Shown one piece after another: positions 1 to 7,426 of a stretch of 10,089 bases of DNA. Below the pieces are notes generated by a model, which searched no databases, had not been told where the DNA came from, and saw nothing but the letters and a program-made list of their open reading frames with translations. The position numbers and the translations under genes are program-made. How positions within the stretch are numbered: the first letter of the stretch is position 1; each line of letters opens with the position of its first letter. The stretch is from Bacteroidia bacterium (GTDB lineage: Bacteria > Bacteroidota > Bacteroidia > UKL13-3): assembly GCA_019454865.1 (NCBI GenBank), contig JACFNJ010000026.1, positions 7,201 through 17,289 of the forward strand, read 5' to 3'.

Positions 1-405
1 AAACAAGTGGTAGGTTAATGTCCATAGCAAAACATACTTGCTTAAATTAAAAAAGTATCCTAAAAAGAAACCAACAGTAATATCAATTTGTTTGAAAAAA
101 GGATACGTTAATCTATCTAACGGAATATTAATAGCGGTAAGAATAGTTACCATAATTGCTACGGTAACAATGGCTCGTGGTAACAGTTTAGTTAATGGTA
201 AATCCAACCAACCATTTTTAATAACAAACAAACGATACATGTGTGTAATTAAAATGCCCAAGATAAAATTAACTAAGGCATTAGTAAGTAACATTGAATT
301 ATAGCCATCAATACGGATGTAACTAATTATTTCGAGCCCAATAAAGATGAACCAACCACCTAACTGGCACAACCAATACAACCGTGTTTTTGATAATGTC
401 TCCAA
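1..405 (-). CDS. LytS-like sensor histidine kinase, N-terminal membrane part (3' end outside window)
   Basis: The reverse strand is open from base 405 to the left edge, giving 135 residues of a very hydrophobic protein. It opens with RLYWLCQLGGW (residues 8-18), which resembles the first helix of Bacteroidota LytS/YehU-family kinases (His_kinase, PF06580). Membrane segments lie at about 11-30, 38-62, 77-93 and 108-134. The last, with a Y-FFNLSKYVLLWTL pattern, resembles the helix that leads into the dimerisation and kinase domain in this family. The catalytic domain is beyond the edge, so the kinase call rests on the membrane part only. No ATG is available: an in-frame TAA lies 8 codons upstream, and the best start is TTG at 405-403 (ACA TTG GAG ACA). 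In this family the partner is usually a LytTR response regulator, which would be expected to the left. It is divergent from the sugar transporter. A different multi-pass membrane protein cannot be excluded. Confidence 0.6.
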   Translation of the reverse strand, partial: METLSKTRLYWLCQLGGWFIFIGLEIISYIRIDGYNSMLLTNALVNFILGILITHMYRLFVIKNGWLDLPLTKLLPRAIVTVAIMVTILTAINIPLDRLTYPFFKQIDITVGFFLGYFFNLSKYVLLWTLTYHLF

Positions 406-477
406 TGTTTTTGATTTATGAGTTTATTAATTCAAAATAAAAAGATAATGCCTTTAAAACAAATTATACTTTATACC

Positions 478-508
478 CAAATTTATGTGGCAGGTATTTG
501 GTTTCAAA
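478..508 (-). promoter_or_regulatory. Bacteroidota-type promoter for the sensor kinase gene
   Basis: Read on the minus strand, TTTG (508-505) is followed after exactly 19 bases by TAAATTTG (485-478), matching the Bacteroidota sigma-A pattern TTTG/TAnnTTTG. Transcription would start near 472, leaving a leader of roughly 65 bases before the TTG start at 405. That is longer than for the other genes here. Confidence 0.5.
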
Positions 509-591
509 CTAAATATTGCTCAATGGCAAATAAATTTGTTTAACGGCTAAAATAGCATACAGATGTGGAGAATACAATTAACGCAATAGTA

Positions 592-620
592 TTGAGGGGC
601 TATAAATTCTAATATCTTTG
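592..620 (+). promoter_or_regulatory. Promoter of the sugar transporter, nearly touching its start codon
   Basis: TTG (592-594) lies 18 bases before a perfect TAnnTTTG box, TATCTTTG (613-620). The ATG of the transporter begins at 625, only four bases after the box. Transcription in this promoter class starts a few bases beyond the box, so the mRNA would be leaderless or nearly so. There is no room for a ribosome binding site. Confidence 0.55.
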
Positions 621-624
621 ACAC

Positions 625-2028
625 ATGAATAAAGTATTACAACGCCAATTATTTACGTTAATCTCTGTATTTTTTTTCTGGGGATTTGTTGCTGCAAGTA
701 ACGATATATTAATTCCGGTTTTTAAACAATCGTTTCAACTAACACAAGCACAAAGCCAGTTGGTATCGGTAGCTTTTTACGTGGCATATACTGTAGGTGC
801 AATTTTATATATGTTAATTTCTTCATGGATAAAACAAGACATTATACAGCGGTATGGATATAAAAATATACTTGCTACAGGATTACTAATTTCTGCTGCA
901 GGTACAATTTTATTTTACCCTGCAGCTAATTCATCTTCTTTTCCGTTAATGCTTAGCGGACTATTTATAGTTGGTTTAGGATTTTCGCTTCAACAAACCG
1001 TAGCCAACCCACTTGCCATTGCATTAGGAACCAAAGAAACCGGTTCACAAAGACTTACATTAGGAGGCGGAATAAACAATTTAGGTACTACCATCGGCCC
1101 ATTGATTGTTAGTTTTGCCATATTTGGTTCATCTACTAATGCTACAAATTCAAGTATTGAAAGTGTAAAAATTCCTTATTTAATATTAGGATTATGTTTT
1201 GTGTTGGTAGCCATATTAATCAAACTTTCATCAATACCAAATACGGTTACTAAAGAAGAAACATCAACAGAAAATTCAACTACACCTGAGCGCAAAACTG
1301 CTTTGCATTACCCGCAACTATGGATGGGCATGCTTGCAATATTTATATACGTAGGAGTTGAGGTAGCAACAGCAAGCAATTTACCTGCTTATATTGAAAA
1401 TGAACTTGGCTTAGGCACGCAAAATATTGCACCCTATGTTTCATTGTATTGGGCTAGCTTAATGATAGGGCGATGGACAGGAGCAATTGAAGCATTAGGA
1501 TACACCGGAAACAAAAAGAATATCTTAAAATTTGTTGCACCGTATTTGGCATTCATTGTTTTTTTATTGGTAAATGCAATTGCTAACCATAGCTTAGATA
1601 CGTTTTATATTTATGGGTTAATTATTCCGGTAGTGGCTATTGCAGATATAGCAAGCAAAGGCGACCCTGCAAGAATGTTGCGATATTTCTCCATTTTAGG
1701 AATTACTGCACTTTTAATAGGTGTGAATACAAAAGGATTGATAAGCATTTATGCATTTACAAGTGTAGGTTTATTTTGCAGCACATTATGGCCCTGCATT
1801 TTTGCGCTTGCTATCAATGGATTAGGTAAACATACCACACAAGGCAGCAATTTATTAATAATGATGATAATGGGTGGAGGAATAATTAGCTGGCTTCAAG
1901 GCATTGTAGCGGATGCTACCAGCATACATGTAAGTTATGTTGTAGGTGTATTTTGTTTTGCATATTTATTCTTTTATGGTTGGCGAACCAATTATTTGGA
2001 TAAAAAAACACCTAAAATGCCAAATTAA
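625..2028 (+). CDS. FucP/GlcP-family sugar:proton symporter (MFS)
   Basis: This 467-residue, roughly 12-helix inner-membrane protein belongs to the fucose/glucose/galactose symporter branch of the major facilitator superfamily. Helix 1 carries FFFWGFVAASNDILIP (16-31), matching the FucP pattern; Asp27 aligns with the proton-coupling Asp46 of E. coli FucP. The family block SLQQTVANP (121-129) is followed by ALGTKETGSQRL and NNLGTTIGPL (151-160). At the position of FucP Glu135 it has Gln124, as in the glucose/galactose (GluP-type) branch as I recall it, so fucose is less likely than another hexose. The cytoplasmic linker (about 203-228) is charged and Thr/Ser-rich. GRWTGAIEA (282-290) and NLLIMMIMGGGIISWLQGIVAD (409-430) match the C-terminal half. 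The next in-frame Met is residue 63, inside helix 2, so ATG 625 is the start. The exact sugar cannot be read from sequence. Confidence 0.85.
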   Translation: MNKVLQRQLFTLISVFFFWGFVAASNDILIPVFKQSFQLTQAQSQLVSVAFYVAYTVGAILYMLISSWIKQDIIQRYGYKNILATGLLISAAGTILFYPAANSSSFPLMLSGLFIVGLGFSLQQTVANPLAIALGTKETGSQRLTLGGGINNLGTTIGPLIVSFAIFGSSTNATNSSIESVKIPYLILGLCFVLVAILIKLSSIPNTVTKEETSTENSTTPERKTALHYPQLWMGMLAIFIYVGVEVATASNLPAYIENELGLGTQNIAPYVSLYWASLMIGRWTGAIEALGYTGNKKNILKFVAPYLAFIVFLLVNAIANHSLDTFYIYGLIIPVVAIADIASKGDPARMLRYFSILGITALLIGVNTKGLISIYAFTSVGLFCSTLWPCIFALAINGLGKHTTQGSNLLIMMIMGGGIISWLQGIVADATSIHVSYVVGVFCFAYLFFYGWRTNYLDKKTPKMPN

Positions 2029-2044
2029 ACGTGTAGAAAAATTA

Positions 2045-2057
2045 AGGCAAAGTGCCT
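2045..2057 (+). terminator. Small hairpin after the transporter, weak terminator candidate
   Basis: AGGCA (2045-2049), the loop AAG, and TGCCT (2053-2057) form a 5-bp hairpin 17 bases after the transporter stop. It lacks a following T-run, so termination here is doubtful. No better candidate lies between this gene and the next. Confidence 0.2.
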
Positions 2058-2099
2058 GAAAATAGCCGTACTTCAATTCAAACAAAAAAATCTTACTGA

Positions 2100-2125
2100 T
2101 TTGTACTGACTATTAATTACTTTTG
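2100..2125 (+). promoter_or_regulatory. Promoter of typA
   Basis: TACTTTTG (2118-2125) is a perfect TAnnTTTG box followed by CGCC, 21 bases before the typA ATG. A TTTG (2100-2103) lies only 14 bases upstream of it, shorter than the usual 17-23, so the -33 assignment is weaker than the -7 assignment. Confidence 0.5.
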
Positions 2126-2146
2126 CGCCTCATTTTTTAAAACTAC

Positions 2147-3958
2147 ATGCAAAATATCAGAAACATCGCAATCATTGCCCATGTTGACCACGGGAAAACA
2201 ACGTTAGTTGATAAAATCATTCACCAAACACAGTTATTTCGTGAAAATCAACAAAGCGGAGAATTAATTTTAGATAACAATGATATTGAGCGTGAACGTG
2301 GAATTACAATTCTTGCTAAAAATATTTCAGTTAATTATAAAGGTACAAAAATAAACATCATTGATACTCCCGGTCACGCTGACTTTGGTGGTGAAGTTGA
2401 ACGTGTTTTAAACATGGCTGACGGGGTGCTTTTATTAGTTGACGCATTTGAAGGACCAATGCCTCAAACCAGATTTGTATTACAAAAAGCATTGGCTCTT
2501 GGTAAAAAACCAATAGTAGTAATTAATAAAGTAGATAAACCCAATTGCAGACCGGAGGAAGTACACGACCAAGTATTTGAGTTGTTTTTCAACTTAGATG
2601 CAACCGAAGACCAATTAAATTTTCACACGGTTTATGGTAGCTCAAAACAAGGATGGATGGGCCATGACTGGAAGAATCCAAGTACTGATTTTACTACTTT
2701 ATTGGATGATATAATTCAACAAATACCTGCACCACATGTTGAACAAGGTACACTTCAAATGCAAATTACATCGTTAGATTACTCCTCATTTACCGGACGA
2801 ATTGCAATAGGAAGAATCCTTCGTGGAAGTATAAAAGTTAACCAACCAATTAGTTTAGTTAAAAGAGATGGTAAGATTGAAAAATCAAGAGTGAAAGAAT
2901 TGTACGTGTTTGAAGGATTAGGTAAAATAAAAGTAGAAGAAGTACATGCCGGAGATATTTGTGCTGTAATGGGAATAGAAGGTTTTGAGATAGGTGATAC
3001 GATTGCTGACTTTGAAAACCCGGAAGGACTTACTCCAATAGCAATTGACGAGCCTACAATGAACATGTTGTTTTGTATTAACAACTCACCATTTTTTGGT
3101 AAAGAAGGAAAATTTGTTACCTCTCGGCACTTACGCGACCGTTTATTTCGCGAATTAGAAAAAAATCTTGCACTTCGTGTAGAAGAAACCGACTCAGCCG
3201 ATTCGTATTTAGTTTATGGTAGAGGTATATTACATTTATCCGTATTAATTGAAACCATGAGACGCGAAGGGTATGAACTTCAAGTAGGGCAACCCCAAGT
3301 AATTATTAAGGAAATTGATGGTGTAAAATGTGAACCAATTGAAATTTTAACAGTAGATGTGCCCGAAACTTCATCAGGCAAAGTAATTGAATTAGTAAGT
3401 CAACGAAAAGGCGATATGCTTGTCATGGAGCCAAAAGGCGATTTAATTCATCTTGAATTTGAAATTCCTTCGCGAGGAATTATAGGATTACGTAACAACG
3501 TACTTACAGCAACTGCCGGTGAAGCAATTATGGCTCATCGCTTCAAAGCTTTTGAACCATGGAAAGGACACATTCCGGGAAGATTAGCAGGTGTATTAAT
3601 TAGTGGTGAACAAGGAACTGCAATAGCATATTCTATTGACAAATTACAAGACCGTGGCAGCTTCTTTGTTGAGCCTGGAGATTCGGTATATATGGGACAA
3701 GTAATTGGTGAAAATAATCGCCAGGATGATATGGTAGTAAATATTACCAAAGAAAAGAAACTAACCAATATGCGTGCTTCCGGTTCAGACGATAAAATGC
3801 GTATTGCACCCAAAATAAATATGAGTTTGGAAGAATGTATGGAATACATACAAGGAGATGAATATGTAGAAATAACTCCTCAATCTTTACGTTTAAGAAA
3901 GATTTATTTGGAGGAGCATGAACGCAAACGCATTAAAAATGCAATGGCAAGTATTTGA
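2147..3958 (+). CDS. typA: TypA/BipA, ribosome-associated translational GTPase
   Basis: At 603 residues this has the normal length of TypA/BipA, an EF-G-like GTPase that binds the 70S ribosome and supports 50S assembly and growth under cold and other stress. GTPase motifs are intact: G1 AHVDHGKTT (11-19), G2 RGITI (51-55), G3 DTPGH (73-77), G4 NKVD (127-130), and a G5 region GSSKQGW (164-170). A beta-barrel domain II follows (about 200-290), then EF-G-like domains III and V. The BipA-specific C-terminal part includes SRGIIGLRN, HIPGRLAGVLIS, and NITKEKKLTNMRASGSDD before a basic tail ending in EEHERKRIKNAMASI. EF-G domain IV is absent, as expected. ATG 2147 gives the canonical N-terminus directly before G1. 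No Shine-Dalgarno is present. The gene appears to be monocistronic; the next gene begins 121 bases downstream after a structured region. Confidence 0.97.
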   Translation: MQNIRNIAIIAHVDHGKTTLVDKIIHQTQLFRENQQSGELILDNNDIERERGITILAKNISVNYKGTKINIIDTPGHADFGGEVERVLNMADGVLLLVDAFEGPMPQTRFVLQKALALGKKPIVVINKVDKPNCRPEEVHDQVFELFFNLDATEDQLNFHTVYGSSKQGWMGHDWKNPSTDFTTLLDDIIQQIPAPHVEQGTLQMQITSLDYSSFTGRIAIGRILRGSIKVNQPISLVKRDGKIEKSRVKELYVFEGLGKIKVEEVHAGDICAVMGIEGFEIGDTIADFENPEGLTPIAIDEPTMNMLFCINNSPFFGKEGKFVTSRHLRDRLFRELEKNLALRVEETDSADSYLVYGRGILHLSVLIETMRREGYELQVGQPQVIIKEIDGVKCEPIEILTVDVPETSSGKVIELVSQRKGDMLVMEPKGDLIHLEFEIPSRGIIGLRNNVLTATAGEAIMAHRFKAFEPWKGHIPGRLAGVLISGEQGTAIAYSIDKLQDRGSFFVEPGDSVYMGQVIGENNRQDDMVVNITKEKKLTNMRASGSDDKMRIAPKINMSLEECMEYIQGDEYVEITPQSLRLRKIYLEEHERKRIKNAMASI

Positions 3959-4010
3959 TTACTTTTTTTGCAATTAATTTCTTAAAACAACTTTTTAGAT
4001 AAAATATAAA

Positions 4011-4065
4011 TGAGGTAAGTTTTTTTTGTATATATTGCATACAAACCATTAAATAACTTACCCCA
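4011..4065. repeat. Nested inverted repeat before the unknown membrane protein
   Basis: The outer arms TGAGGTAAGTT (4011-4021) and AACTTACCCCA (4055-4065) pair at 10 of 11 positions. Inside them, TTTGTAT (4025-4031) and ATACAAA (4039-4045) pair perfectly around a 7-base loop. The spacers between inner and outer stems are 3 and 9 bases. The element ends 14 bases before the ATG at 4080. Neither strand has a proper T-run directly after the outer stem, so it does not look like an intrinsic terminator. An operator or an mRNA leader structure fits better. The function is inferred; the repeats are directly visible. Confidence 0.5.
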
Positions 4066-4079
4066 TAAACTGATTGCTG

Positions 4080-4856
4080 ATGGCTGAATATATAAACCTC
4101 GGAGTATTAGTTATCTTCCTATACGTGGTATATTACATTATAGAAAGATTATATCCAATTTTAAGAAACACACATTCAAATGAAATACCATTTGAGATAC
4201 TCTCCCAAAAATACAAAAAACTAACCAATCGGTTTACATTACTTGGATTATTGGTAATTCCTATACTTACCATTATAATACGATTTGCTCTGTATTATTT
4301 ATTAGTTTTCCGTATTTCATTTTTAAATGATAATGTAATTGCAATTTTACCACCTTCGTATGCACAATGGATTTTATCCGGTGTTCTTGGTTTTATTGTT
4401 GGTGTGTGGTTTTTATCCACCATCATCTATTATAAAATACTTACCGACTGGGAAAATTATCTATATTATATACAAAAAAGCATTCGCATTGATGTGGCTT
4501 TTTATTCCAATTACTTAGGTAGAATAGCTGTTTTCGTATTACTGATTGTATTTTATATGATGTTTGATTGGTTTTATGTTTTCGGTAGAGAAGAAATAAA
4601 ACTCAATGATTTTTTGGGAATAGGTGTACACAAATACTCATACGATATGGTAAAAGAAATTCATGAAGTTAAAGAGTACCAAACACCATTTGGTAATACT
4701 ATTTCATACCCGCATTATATTTTATACATGAATGATGGAAATAAATGGAACAGTATTTTTGAAGGACATAACAACACAGAACTAAACGCTGAGATTGTAA
4801 ATAAACTAATATTGCCTAATAGTAATAAAGAATTAATTACTATAGAAGCTGAATAA
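4080..4856 (+). CDS. Unrecognised four-helix membrane protein with soluble C-terminal domain
   Basis: I do not recognise the family of this 258-residue protein. Hydrophobic segments at about 7-21, 52-78, 97-119 and 146-168 suggest four transmembrane helices. The loop between helices 1 and 2 (22-51) is basic and polar. Helix 3 is followed by a Tyr-rich stretch with KILTDWENYLYYIQKS (119-134). After helix 4 comes a soluble domain of about 90 residues (169-258) with aromatic-rich alternating strands (HYILYMNDGNKWNSIF) and an acidic end. The pattern recalls small beta domains appended to membrane anchors, but that is only an impression. ATG 4080 is preferred over the in-frame TTG at 4074 because it is the only ATG nearby and no ribosome site favours the TTG. 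The gene stands alone between a nested inverted repeat and a bidirectional terminator. Composition matches its neighbours, with no sign of recent transfer. Confidence 0.75.
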   Translation: MAEYINLGVLVIFLYVVYYIIERLYPILRNTHSNEIPFEILSQKYKKLTNRFTLLGLLVIPILTIIIRFALYYLLVFRISFLNDNVIAILPPSYAQWILSGVLGFIVGVWFLSTIIYYKILTDWENYLYYIQKSIRIDVAFYSNYLGRIAVFVLLIVFYMMFDWFYVFGREEIKLNDFLGIGVHKYSYDMVKEIHEVKEYQTPFGNTISYPHYILYMNDGNKWNSIFEGHNNTELNAEIVNKLILPNSNKELITIEAE

Positions 4857-4884
4857 ATTTTAACCCCCAAATTTAACTCTATAT

Positions 4885-4920
4885 AAAAAATGGCTAACAA
4901 ATTTTTTGTTAGCCGTTTTT
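4885..4920. terminator. Bidirectional intrinsic terminator between convergent genes
   Basis: GGCTAACAAA (4892-4901) and TTTGTTAGCC (4905-4914) form a perfect 10-bp stem with a TTT loop. An A-run (4885-4890) lies before it and G plus a T-run (4916-4920) after it. It can therefore terminate the plus-strand membrane protein gene (stop at 4856) and the minus-strand cystathionine enzyme gene (stop at 4938). Confidence 0.85.
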
Positions 4921-4937
4921 ATTTTCAATTGAATCAT

Positions 4938-6095
4938 TTATTTCAGTGCTTGCTCAAGGTCAGCAAGTAAATCATCTAAATCTTCAACACCTACACTCAA
5001 TCGCAGTAAGTTATCTACTACTCCTACCTTTTCCCTTTCATCTTTGGGTATGCTTGCGTGTGTCATAGTAGCCGGATGATTAATTAAGCTTTCAACACCG
5101 CCTAAACTTTCAGCTAAAGTAAAAACCTTAAAAGAAGAAGCGATACGAAACGTTTCATCCAAACCAGCACCTTTTAATACAATGGAAATCATTCCACCAA
5201 AATCACGCATTTGCTTTTTAGCAATTGCATGGTTAGGATGATTTTCAAACCCTGGCCAATATACTTTCTCAATTTTGGGATGATTATTTAAAAAGTGCGC
5301 AATAGCTTTTCCGTTTTCACAATGCGCTTTCATTCGAAGATGCAGCGTTTTAACACCACGCAAAACCAAAAATGAATCTTGCGGGCCCGGTGTTGCTCCA
5401 CAACTGTTGTGTATAAATGCAAGCTGATCATATATTGTAATATCATTAACCAACAATGCCCCCATCACTACATCACTATGTCCACCTAAGTATTTTGTTA
5501 CGCTATGCATAACTATATCTGCACCCAAATCCAATGGATTTTGCAAATAAGGTGAAGCAAATGTATTATCAACAGCCAGTAAAATATTATTATCCTTAGC
5601 AATTTTAGCACATGCAGCTATATCCACTATCTGCATAGTAGGATTAGTTGGTGTTTCAACCCAAATTAATTTTGTATTGCTATTAATATAGTTTGTAATG
5701 TTGTTAGCATTTGCCAAATCAATGAAATGAAACGTAATGCCATACTTTGCAAATACTTTTGTAAACATACGATAGGTGCCACCATACAAATCATTCCCTG
5801 TAATGATTTCATCACCAGGTTTTAGTAATTTAACAACAGCATCAACAGCACCCATTCCGCTACTAAAACACAAACCATAATTTGCGTTTTCTAAAGCAGC
5901 CAAACATTTTTCTAAAGCATTACGTGTAGGGTTTTTTCCACGAGCATAAGCATAACCTTGATGCTTGCCCGGACTTGCCTGCCAAAATGTGCTGGTTTGG
6001 TATATTGGAGTCATTACTGCTCCGGTACTTGGGTCAGGCTCTTGTCCGGCATGTATTGCGCGAGTTCCAAAGCCTAATTTTTCAGTTCCTTTCAT
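4938..6095 (-). CDS. Cystathionine gamma-synthase / gamma-lyase family PLP enzyme
   Basis: This 385-residue cytoplasmic enzyme of the Cys/Met metabolism PLP family has the expected full length. Key residues are visible: YAYARGKNPTR (48-58) for phosphate contacts across the dimer, SSGMGAV (78-84) binding the PLP phosphate, DLYGGTYR (102-109) with Tyr104 stacking on the cofactor, VDNTFASPYLQNP (175-187) with Asp176 contacting the pyridine nitrogen, and HSVTKYLGGHSD (197-208) with Lys201 as the Schiff-base lysine. The C-terminal ESLGGVESLINHPATMTH is typical of gamma-synthase and gamma-lyase. These two activities (cystathionine formation from an activated homoserine, or its cleavage to cysteine) cannot be separated by eye, so I give no symbol. 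O-acetylhomoserine sulfhydrylase is less likely, being usually near 430 residues. It is divergent from the acyl-CoA dehydrogenase gene, with its own promoter. Confidence 0.92.
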   Translation of the reverse strand: MKGTEKLGFGTRAIHAGQEPDPSTGAVMTPIYQTSTFWQASPGKHQGYAYARGKNPTRNALEKCLAALENANYGLCFSSGMGAVDAVVKLLKPGDEIITGNDLYGGTYRMFTKVFAKYGITFHFIDLANANNITNYINSNTKLIWVETPTNPTMQIVDIAACAKIAKDNNILLAVDNTFASPYLQNPLDLGADIVMHSVTKYLGGHSDVVMGALLVNDITIYDQLAFIHNSCGATPGPQDSFLVLRGVKTLHLRMKAHCENGKAIAHFLNNHPKIEKVYWPGFENHPNHAIAKKQMRDFGGMISIVLKGAGLDETFRIASSFKVFTLAESLGGVESLINHPATMTHASIPKDEREKVGVVDNLLRLSVGVEDLDDLLADLEQALK

Positions 6096-6117
6096 TTCAA
6101 TTAAAAATTTAAAGCGG

Positions 6118-6125
6118 CAAAGATA
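6118..6125 (-). promoter_or_regulatory. -7 promoter box of the cystathionine enzyme gene
   Basis: On the minus strand TATCTTTG (6125-6118) is a perfect TAnnTTTG box followed by CCGC, 22 bases before the ATG at 6095. The upstream -33 element is poor; the nearest candidate is a TTTT at 6146-6143, 17 bases away. Confidence 0.5.
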
Positions 6126-6185
6126 GCTTATTGTATTATTTTAAAACTGCCCGGAGTATAAAAATAAAAACAAGTAAAAATCAGC

Positions 6186-6205
6186 AATATTTAATTTTAA
6201 GTATT
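6186..6205. repeat. AT-rich dyad upstream of the acyl-CoA dehydrogenase promoter
   Basis: AATATTTAA (6186-6194) and TTAAGTATT (6197-6205) are inverted with one mismatch in nine and a 2-base centre. The dyad abuts the -33 TTTG of the downstream promoter, a plausible operator position. The base composition makes chance matches likely. Confidence 0.25.
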
Positions 6206-6235
6206 TTGATTTTGTATGGGTTAAAGTTATTTTCG
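6205..6235 (+). promoter_or_regulatory. Promoter of the acyl-CoA dehydrogenase gene
   Basis: TTTG (6205-6208) is followed after 19 bases by TATTTTCG (6228-6235), one mismatch from TAnnTTTG, and then CCTCA. The same CGCCTCA follows the typA -7 box. The box ends 31 bases before the ATG. Confidence 0.4.
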
Positions 6236-6266
6236 CCTCAATTAAAGATTTTAAATAAAATACAAT

Positions 6267-7406
6267 ATGAATTTTGAATTAACCGAAGAACATTTATCCG
6301 TACAACAAGCAGCACGTGATTTTGCTCAAAACGAATTGTTGCCGGGTGTAATTGAAAGGGACGACAAACAAAAATTCCCTACAGAACAAATAAAGAAATT
6401 AGGCGAACTTGGTTTCTTAGGAATGATGGTTGACCCTAAATACGGTGGTTCAGGTATGGATGCAATTTCATACGTTTTAGCTATGGAAGAATTATCCAAA
6501 GTTGATGCATCCGCATCCGTAGTTGTTTCGGTTAATAATTCATTGGTTTGTTGGGGTCTTGAAACCTTTGGCTCTGAAGAACAAAAACAAAAATACTTAG
6601 TGCCAATGGCTAGCGGTAAATGCCACGGTGCATTTTTATTGAGCGAACCGGAAGCCGGAAGTGATGCAACAAGCCAACGTACAACTGCAATTGACAAAGG
6701 CGATCATTACTTACTTAATGGCACCAAAAACTGGATTACTAACGGTAGCACAGCTACATACTACTTAGTAATAGCACAAACCGATGTAGAAAAGAAACAC
6801 AAAGGAATTAATGCTTTTATTGTTGAAAAAAGCTGGCCTGGTGTAACTGTAGGAAAAAAAGAAGATAAAATGGGAATTCGTGGAAGCGATACTCACTCCA
6901 TTATGTTTCAAGATGTAAAAATACCAAAAGAAAACAGAATTGGTGATGATGGTTTTGGATTTACATTTGCCATGAAAACATTAAGTGGCGGACGAATTGG
7001 TATTGCTTCGCAAGCATTAGGAATTGCAAGTGGTGCTTACGAATTGGCTGTTAAATATTCAAAAGAACGTAAAGCTTTTGGTAAAGAAATTATGCACCAC
7101 CAAGCTATTCAGTTTAAATTGGCTGATATGGCTACACAAATTGAAGCAGCACGATTACTTATATTTAAAGCTGCATGGCTAAAAGATAACGGCAAAGATT
7201 ACAACATGGCTAGTGCTATGGCAAAAGTATTTGCCAGTGAAGTAGCAATGTGGGTAACTACAGAAGCCGTGCAAATACATGGTGGATATGGATATGTGAA
7301 AGAATACCACGTAGAACGTTTAATGCGTGATGCTAAAATTACCCAAATTTATGAAGGTACAAGCGAAGTACAACGTATAGTTATTAGTCGCGAAGTACTT
7401 AAATAA
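6267..7406 (+). CDS. Acyl-CoA dehydrogenase, short-chain/butyryl type
   Basis: This 379-residue FAD flavoenzyme oxidises acyl-CoA to trans-2-enoyl-CoA and passes electrons to electron-transfer flavoprotein. Its length matches the short-chain and bacterial butyryl-CoA dehydrogenases. The N-terminal helical domain (1-120) has LGFLGMMVDPKYGGSGMD. The middle beta domain carries the flavin-binding LSEPEAGSD (125-133), NGTKNWITNG (151-160) and KMGIRGSDTHSIMFQDV. The C-terminal helical domain has GGRIGIASQALGIA, ERKAFGKEI, and the family signature AVQIHGGYGYVKEYHVERLMRDAKI. The catalytic base should be Glu363 in IYEGTSEVQR. The active-site Glu in this position, together with the overall match, favours short-chain straight substrates, although branched-chain (isobutyryl or 2-methylbutyryl) substrates are possible. 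No beta-oxidation partner or ETF gene is next to it; the gene has its own promoter and terminator. Confidence 0.94.
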   Translation: MNFELTEEHLSVQQAARDFAQNELLPGVIERDDKQKFPTEQIKKLGELGFLGMMVDPKYGGSGMDAISYVLAMEELSKVDASASVVVSVNNSLVCWGLETFGSEEQKQKYLVPMASGKCHGAFLLSEPEAGSDATSQRTTAIDKGDHYLLNGTKNWITNGSTATYYLVIAQTDVEKKHKGINAFIVEKSWPGVTVGKKEDKMGIRGSDTHSIMFQDVKIPKENRIGDDGFGFTFAMKTLSGGRIGIASQALGIASGAYELAVKYSKERKAFGKEIMHHQAIQFKLADMATQIEAARLLIFKAAWLKDNGKDYNMASAMAKVFASEVAMWVTTEAVQIHGGYGYVKEYHVERLMRDAKITQIYEGTSEVQRIVISREVLK

Positions 7407-7426
7407 ACGTAAAAAGTATATTAATT

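Noticed and set aside
38..304. Plus-strand open frame of 88 codons with a basic, Lys-rich product
   Set aside because: It is antisense to the sensor-kinase membrane domain, which has a far more protein-like sequence and a good promoter. It also starts at a TTG without supporting signals.
527..538. Small palindrome CAAAT-AA-ATTTG in the first intergenic region
   Set aside because: Five-base AT-rich arms are expected by chance in this composition.
2094..2109. Direct repeat TACTGA at 2094-2099 and 2104-2109 upstream of typA, as a possible LytTR-type site
   Set aside because: Six bases only, in AT-rich DNA, and the spacing and sequence do not match a known LytTR pattern well.
2779..3849. Antisense open frames inside typA
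   Set aside because: They are shadows of a fully conserved gene with intact motifs, and their products are low in quality.
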